64,000 bases of DNA, from the NCBI RefSeq assembly GCF_029637605.1, contig NZ_CP121261.1:3782001-3846000 (forward strand), written 5' to 3'. Below the pieces are notes generated by a model. It was given only the letters and a program-made list of their open reading frames with translations. It did no database searches and was not told the origin of the DNA. The position numbers and the translations under genes were made by a program. This stretch comes from Achromobacter spanius. Its GTDB lineage: Bacteria; Pseudomonadota; Gammaproteobacteria; Burkholderiales; Burkholderiaceae_B. Positions 44,954-55,939 of the stretch are shown here, piece by piece (position 1 is the first letter of the stretch; each line of letters opens with the position of its first letter).

Positions 44954-45832
44954 CACCCGCCCCGCAAAAAAATCCAAAAAGCACGCAATCCGTCGCGACA
45001 ATTGCGTATTCCGGTGGTACACCGCGTGCATCGGCTGCAACTGATCGCTGTACACCCCTTCCATCACCTTCACCAACCGTCCCGCTGCAATATCCTCGCG
45101 CACGACAAAATCAGACAGGCAAGCGATGCCCACTCCCCGCAACGCCAACTGCCGCTGCGTCTCGCCACTTGACGTCGCCAAGGTCGGCGTCGCCTGATAG
45201 CTGGTTCCGCCCGCATGCTTCAGCGGCCACAGGTTCAGGCTTTCAGGCTGTGTAAAACCCAGCACCTCATGCTTGGCCAAATCCTCCACGGTTTCCGGCG
45301 CCCCATGCCGCGCGATGTATTCAGGGCTGGCCATCATCCAGCGAGGCGACGGCCGCAAGACGCGCGCGTGCAGCGTGGAATCCGTCAGCGGACCCATACG
45401 AATCGCAATATCCGTGCGGTGCTCCATCAAATCCACGATGCGGTCGTTGCTGGTCAGCTCCAGCGATATCTCGGGATATTCCCGCCGGAATTCCCCCACA
45501 TGCGGCACCACGCAATGCAGCATCACCGGCACCGACGCATCCACCCGCAAGCGCCCCGCCGGCCGCTGATGCACCATGCGCATGCACTCTTCGGCCTCTT
45601 CCAACGACGCAACAATCTGCCGCGCCTTGGGCAGGAAACGCGCGCCCTCTTCCGTCAGCTCCATGCGCCTTGTGGTGCGGTTCAGCAGCATCACGCCAAG
45701 ATCCTCTTCCAGGCGCGACAGCGCGCGGCTGACACCTGATGCGGTCTGGCCCAGGAGTTCAGCGGCGGCGCTGAGAGACCCCGCGTCCACCACCCCCAGG
45801 AACACGCGCAATGCGTCGGAATTCAAAGCCAT
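44951..45832 (-). CDS. LysR-type regulator
   Basis: 293-aa LysR protein. Start at 45832 (MALNSDALRVFLGVVDAGS); a frame open to 46054 runs through a 13-bp repeat and is not a likely N-terminus. Helix-turn-helix SAAAELLGQTASGVSRALSR (about residues 21-40), effector domain from about 92 (GRLRVDASVPVMLH). Its TGA stop is the end of palindromic copy J. Neighbours give no clear target; it lies between ilvD and the E3 gene. Confidence 0.85.
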   Translation of the reverse strand: MALNSDALRVFLGVVDAGSLSAAAELLGQTASGVSRALSRLEEDLGVMLLNRTTRRMELTEEGARFLPKARQIVASLEEAEECMRMVHQRPAGRLRVDASVPVMLHCVVPHVGEFRREYPEISLELTSNDRIVDLMEHRTDIAIRMGPLTDSTLHARVLRPSPRWMMASPEYIARHGAPETVEDLAKHEVLGFTQPESLNLWPLKHAGGTSYQATPTLATSSGETQRQLALRGVGIACLSDFVVREDIAAGRLVKVMEGVYSDQLQPMHAVYHRNTQLSRRIACFLDFFAGRV

Positions 45833-45895
45833 GTGAAGCGTCCTTGCGCTTGAAAAACAGCTGATCTGCTGTGTGGGGAATTTACAGCTTTTATG

Positions 45896-45986
45896 CAGTA
45901 TCCCGCAGCAGTACCCCGTAGCAGTATCCCGCAGCAGTACCCCGCAGCAGTACCCCGCAGCGCTACCCCGCAGCAGTACCCCGCAT
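45896..45986. repeat. 13-bp tandem repeat, 7 copies
   Basis: Units of CAGTACCCCGCAG with small changes (CAGTATCCCGCAG, CGCTACCCCGCAG) at 45896, 45909, 45922, 45935, 45948, 45961 and 45974. It lies upstream of the LysR start, between it and the ilvD terminator, where the LysR promoter should be. Confidence 0.9.
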
Positions 45987-46008
45987 CCGCACTGCTGCCG
46001 CGCCACCC

Positions 46009-46037
46009 CAAAAAAAACGGCGCCCCCAAGGGCGCCG
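46009..46037 (-). terminator. Terminator after ilvD
   Basis: CGGCGCCC and GGGCGCCG form an 8-bp stem with a 4-nt loop; on the minus strand a run of eight T follows. 24 bp beyond the ilvD stop. Confidence 0.85.
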
Positions 46038-46060
46038 CTTCCTGCATCAACCAAGCCCGA

Positions 46061-47929
46061 TCAACGCTTGGCTTTCTGCTTCAGTTGCGACAAGTCACGC
46101 ACCGCGCCGCGATCGGCCGACGTGGCCAGCGCCGCATAAGCTTGCAAGGCCTGCGACACCACACGTTCACGCCCGACCGGTTCCCAGCCATCAGCACGCG
46201 CATCCATCGCGGCGCGGCGGCGGGCCAGTTCTTCGTCGGACACGGCCAGGTGCATCTTGCGGTTCGGGATGTCGATCTCGATGACGTCGCCTTCTTCCAC
46301 CAAACCAATCGTGCCGCCCTCGGCCGCTTCCGGCGAGGCGTGGCCGATCACCAGGCCCGACGAGCCGCCCGAGAAACGGCCATCGGTGAACAGCGCGCAG
46401 GTCTTGCCCAGGCCCTTGGACTTCAGGTAGGACGTGGGGTACAGCATTTCCTGCATGCCCGGGCCGCCCTTGGGGCCTTCGTAGCGGATCACGACCACGT
46501 CGCCCGCCACGATCTTGTCGCCCAGGATGCCTTCAACGGCGTCGTCCTGGCTTTCGAACACGCGGGCGCGGCCCGTGAAGACCCATTGCGATTCGTCCAC
46601 GCCGGCCGTCTTGACGATGCAGCCCTTCTCGGCCAGGTTGCCGTACAACACGGCCAGGCCGCCGTCCTTGGAATAGGCGTTTTCCTTGCTGCGGATGCAG
46701 CCCGTCTGGCGGTCGGTGTCCAGCGTCAGGAAGGTGGCGTCCTGGCTGAAGGCGACCGTGGTGGGGATGCCGCCGGGGGCCGCACGGTAGAACTTCTGCG
46801 CTTCTTCGCTTGCACCGCCGGCCACGTCCCACTGCTGGATGGCGTTGCCCAGCGTGCCGCTGTGCACGTTGCCGCAAGACAGGTCCAGCAGATCGGCGCG
46901 TGCCAGTTCGCCCAGGATGCCCAGGATGCCGCCTGCGCGGTGCACATCTTCAATGTGGTACTTGTCGGTGGCGGGCGCCGCCTTGCACAGGCAGGGCACC
47001 TTGCGCGAAATGCGGTCGATGTCGGCCATGGTGAAGTCCACGCCGGCTTCCTGCGCCGCGGCCAGCAAGTGCAGCACGGTATTGGTGGAGCCGCCCATGG
47101 CCACGTCCAGCGCCATCGCGTTCTGGAACGCGCTCTTGGTGGCGATGTTGCGCGGCAGAACCGATTCGTCTTCTTCCACGTAGTAGCGGCGGCACAGGTC
47201 CACGACCAAGCGGCCGGCTTGCTCGAACAAGCCCTTGCGCCAGGCGTGGGTAGCAACAATAGTGCCGTTACCCGGCAGCGCCAGGCCGATGGCTTCGGTC
47301 AGGCAGTTCATCGAGTTGGCGGTGAACATGCCGGAACAGGAGCCGCAGGTGGGGCACGCGCTGCGTTCCACTTCGGCGACTTCGGCGTCCGACACCTTCG
47401 GGTCGGCGGCCTTGATCATGGCATCGATCAGGTCGATCTTGGCGATGACCTTGCCGTCGGTGGGCGACTTGACCTTGCCGGCTTCCATCGGGCCGCCGGA
47501 CACGAACACCACCGGAATGTTCAGGCGCATTGCGGCCATCAGCATTCCCGGGGTGATCTTGTCGCAGTTCGAAATGCAGACCATGGCATCGGCGCAATGC
47601 GCGTTGACCATGTATTCGACCGAGTCGGCGATGAGTTCGCGTGACGGCAGCGAATACAGCATGCCGCCGTGACCCATGGCGATGCCGTCATCGACGGCGA
47701 TCGTGTTGAATTCCTTGGCGACGCCGCCGGCGGCTTCGATTTCCTTGGCGACCAGCGCGCCCAGGTCGCGCAGATGCACGTGGCCCGGCACGAACTGCGT
47801 GAAGGAGTTCACCACCGCGATAATCGGCTTGCCGAAATCACCGTCCTTCATGCCAGTGGCGCGCCACAGGGCGCGGGCGCCGGCCATGTTGCGGCCGTGG
47901 GTCGATGTGCGGGAACGGTAGTGCGGCAT
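46061..47929 (-). CDS. ilvD: Dihydroxy-acid dehydratase
   Basis: Iron-sulfur dehydratase of branched-chain amino acid and pantothenate synthesis, 622 aa, full length. Motifs: [13 protein letters not shown] (about residues 86-98), [10 protein letters not shown] (about 121-130) with a cluster Cys, [19 protein letters not shown] (about 191-209), and [19 protein letters not shown] near the C-terminus. Monocistronic with its own terminator. Ortholog of IlvD rather than a sugar-acid dehydratase by length and end motifs. Confidence 0.95.
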   Translation of the reverse strand: MPHYRSRTSTHGRNMAGARALWRATGMKDGDFGKPIIAVVNSFTQFVPGHVHLRDLGALVAKEIEAAGGVAKEFNTIAVDDGIAMGHGGMLYSLPSRELIADSVEYMVNAHCADAMVCISNCDKITPGMLMAAMRLNIPVVFVSGGPMEAGKVKSPTDGKVIAKIDLIDAMIKAADPKVSDAEVAEVERSACPTCGSCSGMFTANSMNCLTEAIGLALPGNGTIVATHAWRKGLFEQAGRLVVDLCRRYYVEEDESVLPRNIATKSAFQNAMALDVAMGGSTNTVLHLLAAAQEAGVDFTMADIDRISRKVPCLCKAAPATDKYHIEDVHRAGGILGILGELARADLLDLSCGNVHSGTLGNAIQQWDVAGGASEEAQKFYRAAPGGIPTTVAFSQDATFLTLDTDRQTGCIRSKENAYSKDGGLAVLYGNLAEKGCIVKTAGVDESQWVFTGRARVFESQDDAVEGILGDKIVAGDVVVIRYEGPKGGPGMQEMLYPTSYLKSKGLGKTCALFTDGRFSGGSSGLVIGHASPEAAEGGTIGLVEEGDVIEIDIPNRKMHLAVSDEELARRRAAMDARADGWEPVGRERVVSQALQAYAALATSADRGAVRDLSQLKQKAKR

Positions 47930-48017
47930 GATTTGTCTCGAGTGCTGTTAGCGTGGCGGCAAAACGCTAAATAATACGCTGGATCGGGGCGACGCTGCCC
48001 GCGAGCCGCCCGGACCC

Positions 48018-48917
48018 TTACTCCCGCAACGCCAGCAGCGCCTCTTGCAGGTGGCGCAGGCCCCGGCTAAGCGGCTTGTCGCGGCGCATCACGATGGCCA
48101 GGTCGCGCGACAGGCGCGGCGTCAGCGCATGCACCGCCAGCGCCTCGCGGTGCCCCGCGCCCGACACCGCCAGCTTGGGCAACACCGCGCAGCCCAGCCC
48201 CGCCGCCACGATTTCCTTCATGGCTTCAGTGCTGCCCAGCTCCATGAAGGGCTTGGCCGCCACGCCCGCCGCTTCGAACCAGTCATCCACCAGGCGGCGC
48301 GTGCGGGCACCGGGCTCAAACAGCACCAGCGGCCACGGCGCCAATGATTGAGGCGTCACCTGAACGGGAATGGAGGCCGCGTCGCGGGCGGGGAAGATCG
48401 CCACGAATTCGTCTTCGATCAGCGGCGTCACCTGGAACATCCGGCCCGGCGCGGGCAGGGTCACCAGCCCCATGTCCAGCGTGTTGTTCTCCAGCCCGCG
48501 CAGCATGTCCGCCGTGTTGCCGGTGCTGGCCACGATGTCCAGCGCGGGAAAGCGGCGGCGCAACTGGGCCAACACAGGGGGCAGCAGATAGGTGCAGGCG
48601 GTGGCGCCGGTGCCCAGCCGGATCCGGCCGGATACCTGCGAGGCATGCGCGGTCATGGCCTGCTCGGCCTGCGCCAGCGCGGCGTCGATCACGCGGATAT
48701 GGGTCAGCAGTTCAAGCCCTGCCGCCGTGGGCCCGGCACGGCGACCCACCCGCTCAACCAGCTTCAAGCCAAAACGCCTTTCCAACTGACGCACTTGCAG
48801 GCTGACCGCCGGCTGGGTCACGCCCCCGCGCTCGGCGGCGGCGGAGAAACTGCCCAGCTCAATCACCTGCGCGAAGAGGCGCAGATGGTCCAGGTTCAAG
48901 CCTCGCATGACGTTCAC
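48018..48917 (-). CDS. LysR-type regulator
   Basis: 299-aa LysR protein. Helix-turn-helix FSAAAERGGVTQPAVSLQVR (about residues 24-43), linker and effector domain from about 93 (SGRIRLGTGATACTYLLPPV). Divergent from the GNAT-MFS pair, which it probably regulates. ATG at 48917 or, less likely, at 48908. Confidence 0.87.
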   Translation of the reverse strand: MNVMRGLNLDHLRLFAQVIELGSFSAAAERGGVTQPAVSLQVRQLERRFGLKLVERVGRRAGPTAAGLELLTHIRVIDAALAQAEQAMTAHASQVSGRIRLGTGATACTYLLPPVLAQLRRRFPALDIVASTGNTADMLRGLENNTLDMGLVTLPAPGRMFQVTPLIEDEFVAIFPARDAASIPVQVTPQSLAPWPLVLFEPGARTRRLVDDWFEAAGVAAKPFMELGSTEAMKEIVAAGLGCAVLPKLAVSGAGHREALAVHALTPRLSRDLAIVMRRDKPLSRGLRHLQEALLALRE

Positions 48918-49041
48918 CCAAAGTTTTACTTATGCAAATCATAATCTTCCAAAGCTTTATTTATGATTTATTTCGGACCACACTGGCGGCTGGCTTTTCC
49001 CCCCTCTTTTTTCCCTTTTTCTGCGCCTCACCCGCCCTGTT
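48918..49041. promoter_or_regulatory. Divergent LysR / GNAT promoter region
   Basis: 124 bp, AT-rich at about 48923-48970 with TTTACTTATG and TTTATTTATGA. The two start sites face away from each other here; likely holds the LysR site and both promoters. Confidence 0.4.
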
Positions 49042-49587
49042 ATGTCACCCAACACCCCCACCGTCCTGATCCGCGACAGCGCCGAAGCGGACCTGCCCGC
49101 CATCAAGACCATCTACGCCCACCACGTCGAACACGGCACCGCCTCGTTCGAGCTGGAACCGCCTTCCATCGCCGACATGCGGCAGCGCCGCGCGGGCGTG
49201 CTGGAAAAGGACATGCCGCACCTGGTGGCCGAGATCAACGGCGAGGTCGTCGGCTATGCCTACGTCACGCCCTACCGTCCGCGCCCCGCGTACCGGCATA
49301 CGGTCGAGGACTCGGTCTACGTCAAGGCCGGCCGCGCGGGCTTGGGCATTGGCGGCAAGCTGCTGGCCGAGCTGATCACGCGTTGCACCACCACGGGCTG
49401 GCGCCAGATGCTGGCGGTGGTGGGCGACAGCCGCAACGCCGCGTCGCTGGCGCTACACGCCAGCCAGGGCTTTCATCCGGTGGGCACGCTGCGTTCGGTG
49501 GGCCATAAGCATGGGGAATGGCGCGACACGGTGCTGATGCAGCGCAGCCTGGGTGAAGGCGACAGCACGCCGCCGCAGCGCCCGTGA
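49042..49587 (+). CDS. GNAT acetyltransferase, phosphinothricin-type
   Basis: 181-aa N-acetyltransferase of the PAT/bar-like group. YAHHVEHGTASFELEPPS (about residues 24-41) and the acetyl-CoA loop VKAGRAGLGIGGKLLAELI (about 94-112), with VVGDSRNAASLALHASQGF (about 126-144), are typical. Homologues acetylate phosphinothricin or methionine sulfone/sulfoximine. Its stop overlaps the GTG of the next gene (GTGA at 49584). Confidence 0.85.
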   Translation: MSPNTPTVLIRDSAEADLPAIKTIYAHHVEHGTASFELEPPSIADMRQRRAGVLEKDMPHLVAEINGEVVGYAYVTPYRPRPAYRHTVEDSVYVKAGRAGLGIGGKLLAELITRCTTTGWRQMLAVVGDSRNAASLALHASQGFHPVGTLRSVGHKHGEWRDTVLMQRSLGEGDSTPPQRP

Positions 49588-50774
49588 TCGGCCCGCGCGC
49601 CGTCGTCTGCCTGGGTCTGACCCAGTTGGTGAACTGGGGCGTCACGTTCTATCTGATCGGCGCGTTCGGCCCCGCCATGACGGCCGACCTGGGCTGGGAC
49701 GCCCCCCTCATCTATGGCGGGCTTTCCGCCGCCATCGTGACGATGGCGCTGGTGTCGCCGCTGGCGGGCAGCGCGGTGGACCGCTGGGGCGGGCATGTGG
49801 TGATGCCGGTGGGCGCGGTGGTGGCCGCCGCCGGTTGCGCGCTGCTGGCCGCCGCGCATACCGCGGCTTGGTATTACCTGGCATGGCTGTTGCTGGGCAT
49901 TGGCATGCGGCTAAGCCTGTACGACGCCGCCTTTGCCGCGTTAGCGCGCGCGGGCGGTCCCACGGCGCGTCGGGCGATGTCGCAGATCACACTGTTTGGG
50001 GGCTTGTCGTCCACGGCGATGTGGCCGGCGGGTCACGCGCTGGCCGCCTGGCTGGGTTGGCGCGGCGCGGTGCTGGTCTATGCCGTGCTGGCCCTGGCCA
50101 CCTTGCCGCTTTACCTGGCGCTACCCCGCCAACGCTACGCCGCGCCCGCCACCGCCGCCGACAGCAACGCCCCCGGCCTGACCCGCAGCCTGGCCGAACG
50201 CCGTCTGGCCGGCATGCTTTACGCCGTGATCGCCATGCTGACCAACTTCCTGGCGGCCGGTACCGCCGCGCATCTGATTGCCTTGCTGACCGGAGTGGGC
50301 CTGGCCAGCGCGGCAGCGGCCGGCGTGTCCGCCCTGTGGGGCATCGGCCAATTCGCCGCGCGCATGGCGGATGTGGCCGTGGGCGCCCGGCTGCATCCGT
50401 TGACGCTGAACTGGGCCGTCACCGCGCTGATGCCGTTTTGCTTCGTGCTGGGCTGGTTCTCGAACGGGAACCTGTATGCCACCGCCGCCTATGCGTTTTT
50501 CTACGGCGCCTGCAACGGCCTGTTGACGATCACGCGCGGCACACTGCCGTTGGCCTTGTTTGATTTCCGTAGCTACGGCGCGCTGGTCGGCGCGCTGCTG
50601 GTGCCCAGCTTCTTGCTGACGGCCGCGGCACCCGTGGCGTATGCCTTCGTGATTCAGACCCAAGGCGCGCGCGCCGCCATGGCGATGTCCGTGGTTTTGG
50701 CGGCCGTGATTGCCACGGCGGCTTGGCTATTGCGAAGGCGGTTTATCGGGAGGGTGACGGCAACGGCCGTGTAG
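49584..50774 (+). CDS. MFS transporter
   Basis: 396-aa major facilitator protein with a GTG start overlapping the acetyltransferase stop. About 12 hydrophobic segments; LGLTQLVNWGVTFYLIGAFG opens TM1 and DRWGGHVVMPVGA (about residues 67-79) is the loop 2-3 region. Co-transcribed with the acetyltransferase; export of a toxic amino-acid-like compound is possible. Confidence 0.85.
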   Translation: MIGPRAVVCLGLTQLVNWGVTFYLIGAFGPAMTADLGWDAPLIYGGLSAAIVTMALVSPLAGSAVDRWGGHVVMPVGAVVAAAGCALLAAAHTAAWYYLAWLLLGIGMRLSLYDAAFAALARAGGPTARRAMSQITLFGGLSSTAMWPAGHALAAWLGWRGAVLVYAVLALATLPLYLALPRQRYAAPATAADSNAPGLTRSLAERRLAGMLYAVIAMLTNFLAAGTAAHLIALLTGVGLASAAAAGVSALWGIGQFAARMADVAVGARLHPLTLNWAVTALMPFCFVLGWFSNGNLYATAAYAFFYGACNGLLTITRGTLPLALFDFRSYGALVGALLVPSFLLTAAAPVAYAFVIQTQGARAAMAMSVVLAAVIATAAWLLRRRFIGRVTATAV

Positions 50775-50831
50775 GACTCGCGGCCGTTCCCAAAATCCCG
50801 GCCAATCCCGAAACCAAAGCTGTCGAAAAAA

Positions 50832-51551
50832 TCAGCCTTCGGCGGCCGAAGCCACCACCCACTTTTCCCAGCCAATTTTCCTGAGCTTGCAGGCCGGACA
50901 TTCGCCACAGCCATAACCCCAATCGTGCCGCGCGCCGCGCTCGCCCAGATAGCAGGTGTGGCTGTCTTCAACAATGGTTTCCACCAAGGCATCCCCGCCC
51001 AGTTGATGCGCCAGCGCCCAGGTTTCGGACTTGTCTATCCACATCAGCGGCGTTTCGATGGTGATGCGCGAACCCAGCCCCAAGCCCAGCGCCACCTGTT
51101 GCGCCTTGATGGTGTCGTCGCGGCAATCGGGGTAGCCCGAAAAATCCGTTTCGCACATGCCGCCCACCAGCACATCCAGTTGGCGTCGATACCCCAGCGC
51201 CGCCGCCAGCGTCAGGAACAGCAGGTTGCGCCCCGGCACGAAGGTATTGGGCAACCCGTTGGCCTGCATTTCGATGGCGCGGTCGCTGGTCATGGCGGTG
51301 TCGCCCACCTGGCCCAGCACCTTCAGGTCCAGCAGATGGTCTTCACCCAGGCGCGGCGCCCAGTCGGGAAAGTTCGCGCGGATCTCGCGCAGCACGTTCA
51401 GCCGGGCCGACAGTTCGATGTGATGGCGTTGGCCGTAGTCGAACGCCACCGTTTCCACATGGGCGTAACGGTCCAGCGCCCACGCCAGGCAAGTGGTGGA
51501 ATCCTGGCCGCCCGAAAACAGCACGAGCGCGCGACGTTGATGATTTTGCAT
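50832..51551 (-). CDS. queC: 7-cyano-7-deazaguanine synthase QueC
   Basis: Makes preQ0 from 7-carboxy-7-deazaguanine in queuosine synthesis. 239 aa. N-terminal ATP pyrophosphatase motif [16 protein letters not shown] (about residues 11-26); C-terminal zinc-binding Cys in [12 protein letters not shown] (about 218-229). Single gene on the minus strand; other que genes are not in the window. Confidence 0.94.
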   Translation of the reverse strand: MQNHQRRALVLFSGGQDSTTCLAWALDRYAHVETVAFDYGQRHHIELSARLNVLREIRANFPDWAPRLGEDHLLDLKVLGQVGDTAMTSDRAIEMQANGLPNTFVPGRNLLFLTLAAALGYRRQLDVLVGGMCETDFSGYPDCRDDTIKAQQVALGLGLGSRITIETPLMWIDKSETWALAHQLGGDALVETIVEDSHTCYLGERGARHDWGYGCGECPACKLRKIGWEKWVVASAAEG

Positions 51552-51721
51552 AAAGGGGGCTTCTAGAAAGACGAAGGGACATCACGGACTTTAACCGAGA
51601 CAAACCCGCGCCCCGTAAGGAACGCTGCGTAAAATCAAGCGATTCGATTTTCCTGGTTTTACCGCAACGCCCACGCCTTTCCCTTTCCCTCCCTTCTTCA
51701 GCCCGACGGATCCACCGCCCG

Positions 51722-54571
51722 ATGAAAGCCATTCGCCCGCAGTCCGACTCCGCAGAACCCTTGCGCCACGATATCCGGCTGCTAGGCCGTTTTTTAGGCG
51801 CCGTTATTGAAGAATGCGAAGGCAAGCGTGTCTTTGACACCATCGAAACACTGCGCCGCACGGCGGTGAAATTTCGTCGTGAAGGCAATGAGGCGGACAG
51901 CAAGCTGCTGGAGCAGCGCGTCAAGCGCTTGCAAGGCAACGACCCGAATTCGGTGGCGCGCGCCTTCAGCTACTTCCTGCACCTGGCCAACATTGCCGAA
52001 GACCGCGACCAGAACCGCAGCCAGCGCGCCCGCGCGTTGGCCGGCGACACCGCCCCGCGCGGCAGCCTGCGCGACGCCGTGCAGACGCTGGGCAAGCAAG
52101 GGGTGGGCGTGGCCCGCATACGCAAGCTGCTGGCCGACGCCAGCGTGGTGCCGGTGCTGACCGCGCACCCCACCGAAGTGCAGCGCAAAAGCACGCTGGA
52201 CGTGCATCGCGAAATTGCCGCCGCGCTGACCCAGCGCGGCAACCCGCTGACGCCGGAAGAGCTGGCCGAACTGGATGCCGCGCTGCTTGGCCGCGTGGCC
52301 ACCTTGTGGCAGACCCGCATGCTGCGCTACACGCGCCTGACGGTGGCCGACGAGATCGAGAACGCGCTGTCGTACTACCGCAGCACCTTCCTGCAAGTTA
52401 TCCCGCGCCTGTACGCGGATTTATCCAAGCTCTTGAACCGCGAAACCGCCAAGCCGTTTGCCGCCCCGCCCCCGCCGCTGGAACCGTTCCTGCGCATGGG
52501 TAGCTGGATCGGCGGCGACCGCGACGGCAATCCCAATGTGGACGCAAGCACACTGGAGCGCGCGCTGCTGCGCCAGGCCACCGTGCTGTTCGAACACTAT
52601 CTGCAAGAGGTCCACGCGCTGGGCGCGGAGCTGTCGATCACCACCATGCTGATCTCGGCCGACCCGGAATTGCTGGCGCTGGCCGACAACAGCGGCGACG
52701 ATTCCCCCCACCGCCGCGACGAGCCCTACCGCCGCGCGCTGGTCGGTGTGTACGCCCGCCTGGCTGCCACCGCCCAGGCGCTGACCGGGCAGAATCTGGC
52801 GCGCCGCCGCACCGTGGCGGCGCCCGCCTACCAGGCGCCACAAGAACTGTCGGCCGATCTGGCCGTCATCGCCGCGTCGCTGGCCGCGCACCACGGTTCG
52901 CCGCTGGCCAAGCTGCGGCTGTCCGGCCTGCAACAAGCCATTGAGGTGTTCGGATTCCACCTGGCCACCGTCGACCTGCGCCAAAGCTCCGACGTGCATG
53001 AAAACGCATTGGCTGAATTGTTCGAACGCGCCGGCGTCCAGCATGAGGGCAAGCCGCTGGACTACCTGTCGCTGGACGAAGACCAGCGCGTGGCGCTCTT
53101 GCGGGCCGAACTGGCCCAGGCCCGCCCCCTGGCCTCGCCCTGGATTGCTTACAGCGAAGACACCACGCGCGAACTGGCCGTGCTGCGCGCCGCCGCCGCC
53201 GGCCGCGCGCGCTACGGCAAGCAGGCGGTACGCCAGACCATCGTGTCGCACACCGAAACCTTGAGCGACCTGCTGGAAGTGATGGTGTTGCAAAAGGAAG
53301 CCGGCCTGATCGCGCCGGCCGGCCAGGACATTGCGCCCGAAGACGGCCTGATGGTGGTGCCGCTCTTCGAAACGATTCCCGACTTGCAGCGCGGGGCAGA
53401 CATCATGGCCGCCTGGCTGGACTTGCCCGAAGTGCGCCAGCGCGTGAAGCAGGCGCAGAACGGCGCGCAGGAAGTCATGCTGGGCTATTCCGACAGCAAC
53501 AAGGACGGCGGTTTCCTCACGTCGAACTGGTCGCTGTACCAGGCTGAACGCGCACTAGTGGATGTGTTTTCTTCCCGCCACGTGCGCCTGCGCCTGTTCC
53601 ACGGACGCGGCGGTTCGGTGGGACGCGGCGGTGGCTCCAGCTTTGACGCCATCCTGTCGCAGCCCCCGGGCACGGTGGCGGGCCAGATCCGCCTGACCGA
53701 GCAAGGCGAAGTCATCCAAAGCAAGTACAAGGACGCCGAGGTGGGCCGCTGGCACCTGGAACTGCTGGTGGCCGCCACGCTGGAATCCAGCCTGGCGCCG
53801 CGCGCCGAGGCCACCAGCGCCGAAGACGCGCACATGGCGCAGCACGGCCCGGCGATGTCATTCATGTCCGAAACGGCGCAGCGCACCTACCGTGGCCTGG
53901 TCTACGACACGCCGCGCTTTGCCGAGTACTTCTTTGCCGCCACGCCCATCAGCGAAATCGCGGGCTTGAACATCGGTTCACGCCCGGCCTCACGCAAGAA
54001 GGGCCAGCGCATTGAAGACCTGCGCGCCATTCCCTGGGGCTTTTCGTGGGCGCAATGCCGGCTGATGCTGACTGGCTGGTACGGCATGGGATCGGCCATC
54101 GAGGCTTATCTGGAAACGGGCGCCCCCGACGCGCCCCGCTCGCGCCGCGCCCGCCTGGCGCAACTGCGCGAGATGGCGCGCGAATGGCCGGCGTTTCGCA
54201 CGCTGCTGTCCAATATGGAAATGGTGCTGGCCAAGTCCGACCTGGCCATCGCCGCGCGCTACGCGCAACTGGTTCCGCAGCGCGCGCTGCGCGAGCGCGT
54301 GTTCGGCATGATCAGCGCCGAACACGGCCGCACGCTGGCCATGCTGAAGCTGCTGACCCAGCGCGAACTGCTGGCCGACAACCCGGCCCTGCAAGATTCC
54401 TTGCGCGAACGCTTCGCCTACATCGATCCCTTGAATTATCTGCAGATCGACCTGATCCGCCGCCACCGCGCGGCGCAGAAACACCCCGAGGCGGATGTCG
54501 ACAAGCGGGTGCAGCGCGCCATCCACTTAACAATCAACGGCATCGCGGCGGGGCTGCGCAATTCCGGTTAG
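51722..54571 (+). CDS. ppc: Phosphoenolpyruvate carboxylase
   Basis: Anaplerotic enzyme forming oxaloacetate from PEP and bicarbonate, 949 aa. Catalytic His in [13 protein letters not shown] (about residues 142-154), [19 protein letters not shown] (about 589-607), [13 protein letters not shown] (about 628-640), and C-terminal [13 protein letters not shown]. Full length. Monocistronic. Confidence 0.95.
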   Translation: MKAIRPQSDSAEPLRHDIRLLGRFLGAVIEECEGKRVFDTIETLRRTAVKFRREGNEADSKLLEQRVKRLQGNDPNSVARAFSYFLHLANIAEDRDQNRSQRARALAGDTAPRGSLRDAVQTLGKQGVGVARIRKLLADASVVPVLTAHPTEVQRKSTLDVHREIAAALTQRGNPLTPEELAELDAALLGRVATLWQTRMLRYTRLTVADEIENALSYYRSTFLQVIPRLYADLSKLLNRETAKPFAAPPPPLEPFLRMGSWIGGDRDGNPNVDASTLERALLRQATVLFEHYLQEVHALGAELSITTMLISADPELLALADNSGDDSPHRRDEPYRRALVGVYARLAATAQALTGQNLARRRTVAAPAYQAPQELSADLAVIAASLAAHHGSPLAKLRLSGLQQAIEVFGFHLATVDLRQSSDVHENALAELFERAGVQHEGKPLDYLSLDEDQRVALLRAELAQARPLASPWIAYSEDTTRELAVLRAAAAGRARYGKQAVRQTIVSHTETLSDLLEVMVLQKEAGLIAPAGQDIAPEDGLMVVPLFETIPDLQRGADIMAAWLDLPEVRQRVKQAQNGAQEVMLGYSDSNKDGGFLTSNWSLYQAERALVDVFSSRHVRLRLFHGRGGSVGRGGGSSFDAILSQPPGTVAGQIRLTEQGEVIQSKYKDAEVGRWHLELLVAATLESSLAPRAEATSAEDAHMAQHGPAMSFMSETAQRTYRGLVYDTPRFAEYFFAATPISEIAGLNIGSRPASRKKGQRIEDLRAIPWGFSWAQCRLMLTGWYGMGSAIEAYLETGAPDAPRSRRARLAQLREMAREWPAFRTLLSNMEMVLAKSDLAIAARYAQLVPQRALRERVFGMISAEHGRTLAMLKLLTQRELLADNPALQDSLRERFAYIDPLNYLQIDLIRRHRAAQKHPEADVDKRVQRAIHLTINGIAAGLRNSG

Positions 54572-54809
54572 GCGGCAGCGTCCACCAGCCGAACACCCGC
54601 TAATGCCCGTTTGTCCACCCCTGGCGACTTTTAGTACTATCCCTGACAGAAATTCTAAGTACGCACAAATGTTCGTATATAGAACACAATGATTTTTCTG
54701 GCCGAACGGCACGGAAAGGCACCCCGGACGAGACAGAGATCCACCAGATCCCCCCTGATTCCCCGCGTGCCCGCCGCGACGTTCGCCTGCAAGCATCAAG
54801 CGAGCCGTC
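54572..54809. promoter_or_regulatory. hbd upstream region with an IclR-type site
   Basis: 238 bp. TGTTCGTATATAGAACA (54670-54686) is a 17-bp inverted repeat with core GTTC-N7-GAAC, in an AT-rich patch about 125 bp upstream of the dehydrogenase ATG. Same core as the two sites at the IclR-pcaI junction. Confidence 0.6.
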
Positions 54810-55745
54810 ATGGATACTCCCCTTAAAAATCTGGCCGTCATCGGCGCAGGCGCCATGGGCAGCGGCATTGCCGCCTTGTTCGCATCGAAGGGACTGAACA
54901 TCGTCCTGATCGACCCGATGGAAGGCGCGTTGGACCGCGCTCGCGCCGTCATCGACCGCCAACTGAACGTCTACGCCCCTACCCAGGTGCAGGAAGCGCT
55001 CCAGCGCATTCGCATGGAACCGGGCCTGGAAGCCGCCGCGAACTGCGAACTGGTCATCGAGGCCGTACCGGAGAACCTGGAACTCAAGCGCGGCATCTTC
55101 GCCAAGCTTGACGCGCTGTGCGCCCCGTACACGCTGTTCGCCACCAACACATCAGGCCTGTCCATCAACGCGATTGCCAGCGCCGTGGCGCGCCGCGACC
55201 GCTTCGTGGGCACCCACTTCTTCACGCCAGCCGACGTCATCCCGCTGGTGGAAGTGGTGCGCAACGACGACACCTCGGAAGCGACCGTCGCCCAAGTCAT
55301 GGCGACCTTGCGCTTTGCCGGCAAGCGGCCGGTGCTGGTGCGCCAGGACATCCCCGGCTTCATCGCCAACCGCATCCAGCACGCTCTGGCCCGCGAAGCC
55401 ATTTCGCTTTTGGAAAAGGGCGTGGCCAGCGCGGAAGACATCGACGAAGTGGTCAAGTGGAGCCTGGGCATCCGCCTGGCCCTGTCGGGCCCGCTGGAAC
55501 AGCGCGACATGAACGGCATCGACGTGCACTACGCGATTGCCAGCTACCTGTACAAAGACCTGGAAAACCGCACCGAGCCGTCCGACCTGCTGAAAAGCAA
55601 GGTCGACAGCGGCCAGATCGGCGCCAAGAGCGGCCAGGGTTTCTACACCTGGAGCCCCGAACGCCGCGAGCGCGTGCTGCGCGAGAAAAGCGCCACGCTG
55701 GGTGAACTGGCTGCCTGGCTGAACAGCAAGGCCGGCGACACCTGA
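54810..55745 (+). CDS. 3-hydroxyacyl-CoA dehydrogenase
   Basis: 311-aa NAD-dependent dehydrogenase, close to 3-hydroxybutyryl-CoA dehydrogenase. NAD motif AVIGAGAMGSGIAALFASKG (about residues 9-28), ELVIEAVPENLELKR (about 79-93), catalytic His in RFVGTHFFTPADVIPLVEVV (about 131-150), and C-terminal KSGQGFYTWSP. An IclR-type operator lies upstream. Followed by the AtoE transporter. May act on a CoA intermediate of short-chain acid or aromatic breakdown. Confidence 0.85.
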   Translation: MDTPLKNLAVIGAGAMGSGIAALFASKGLNIVLIDPMEGALDRARAVIDRQLNVYAPTQVQEALQRIRMEPGLEAAANCELVIEAVPENLELKRGIFAKLDALCAPYTLFATNTSGLSINAIASAVARRDRFVGTHFFTPADVIPLVEVVRNDDTSEATVAQVMATLRFAGKRPVLVRQDIPGFIANRIQHALAREAISLLEKGVASAEDIDEVVKWSLGIRLALSGPLEQRDMNGIDVHYAIASYLYKDLENRTEPSDLLKSKVDSGQIGAKSGQGFYTWSPERRERVLREKSATLGELAAWLNSKAGDT

Positions 55746-55795
55746 CGGCGCTTTTTTTCCGACGCCGCAATCGAATTCAAGACAAAGACAGATAA

Positions 55796-55821
55796 GGCGC
55801 GGGGGCCACGCCCACCGCGCC
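55796..55821. other. Strong GC hairpin between hbd and the transporter
   Basis: GGCGCGGGGGC and GCCCACCGCGCC pair over 11 bp with one bulge and a 3-nt loop. No T-run follows, so it is more likely an RNA stability or attenuation structure than a terminator. Confidence 0.6.
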
Positions 55822-55939
55822 ATCGGGCCACGAGCCCCACCACACAAAGAAACCAATCGTCGGTCTACCCGCGCATCGCCCCCCGATGACGCCCGGGACC
55901 AGACACTAGAGAACCGCCTACGGAGTTGTTGGAGGCACC

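Noticed and set aside
45833..46054. N-terminal extension of the LysR gene through the 13-bp repeat
   Set aside because: The extra 74 residues are repeat-coded Cys/Gly peptide and the ATG at 45832 opens a normal LysR start.
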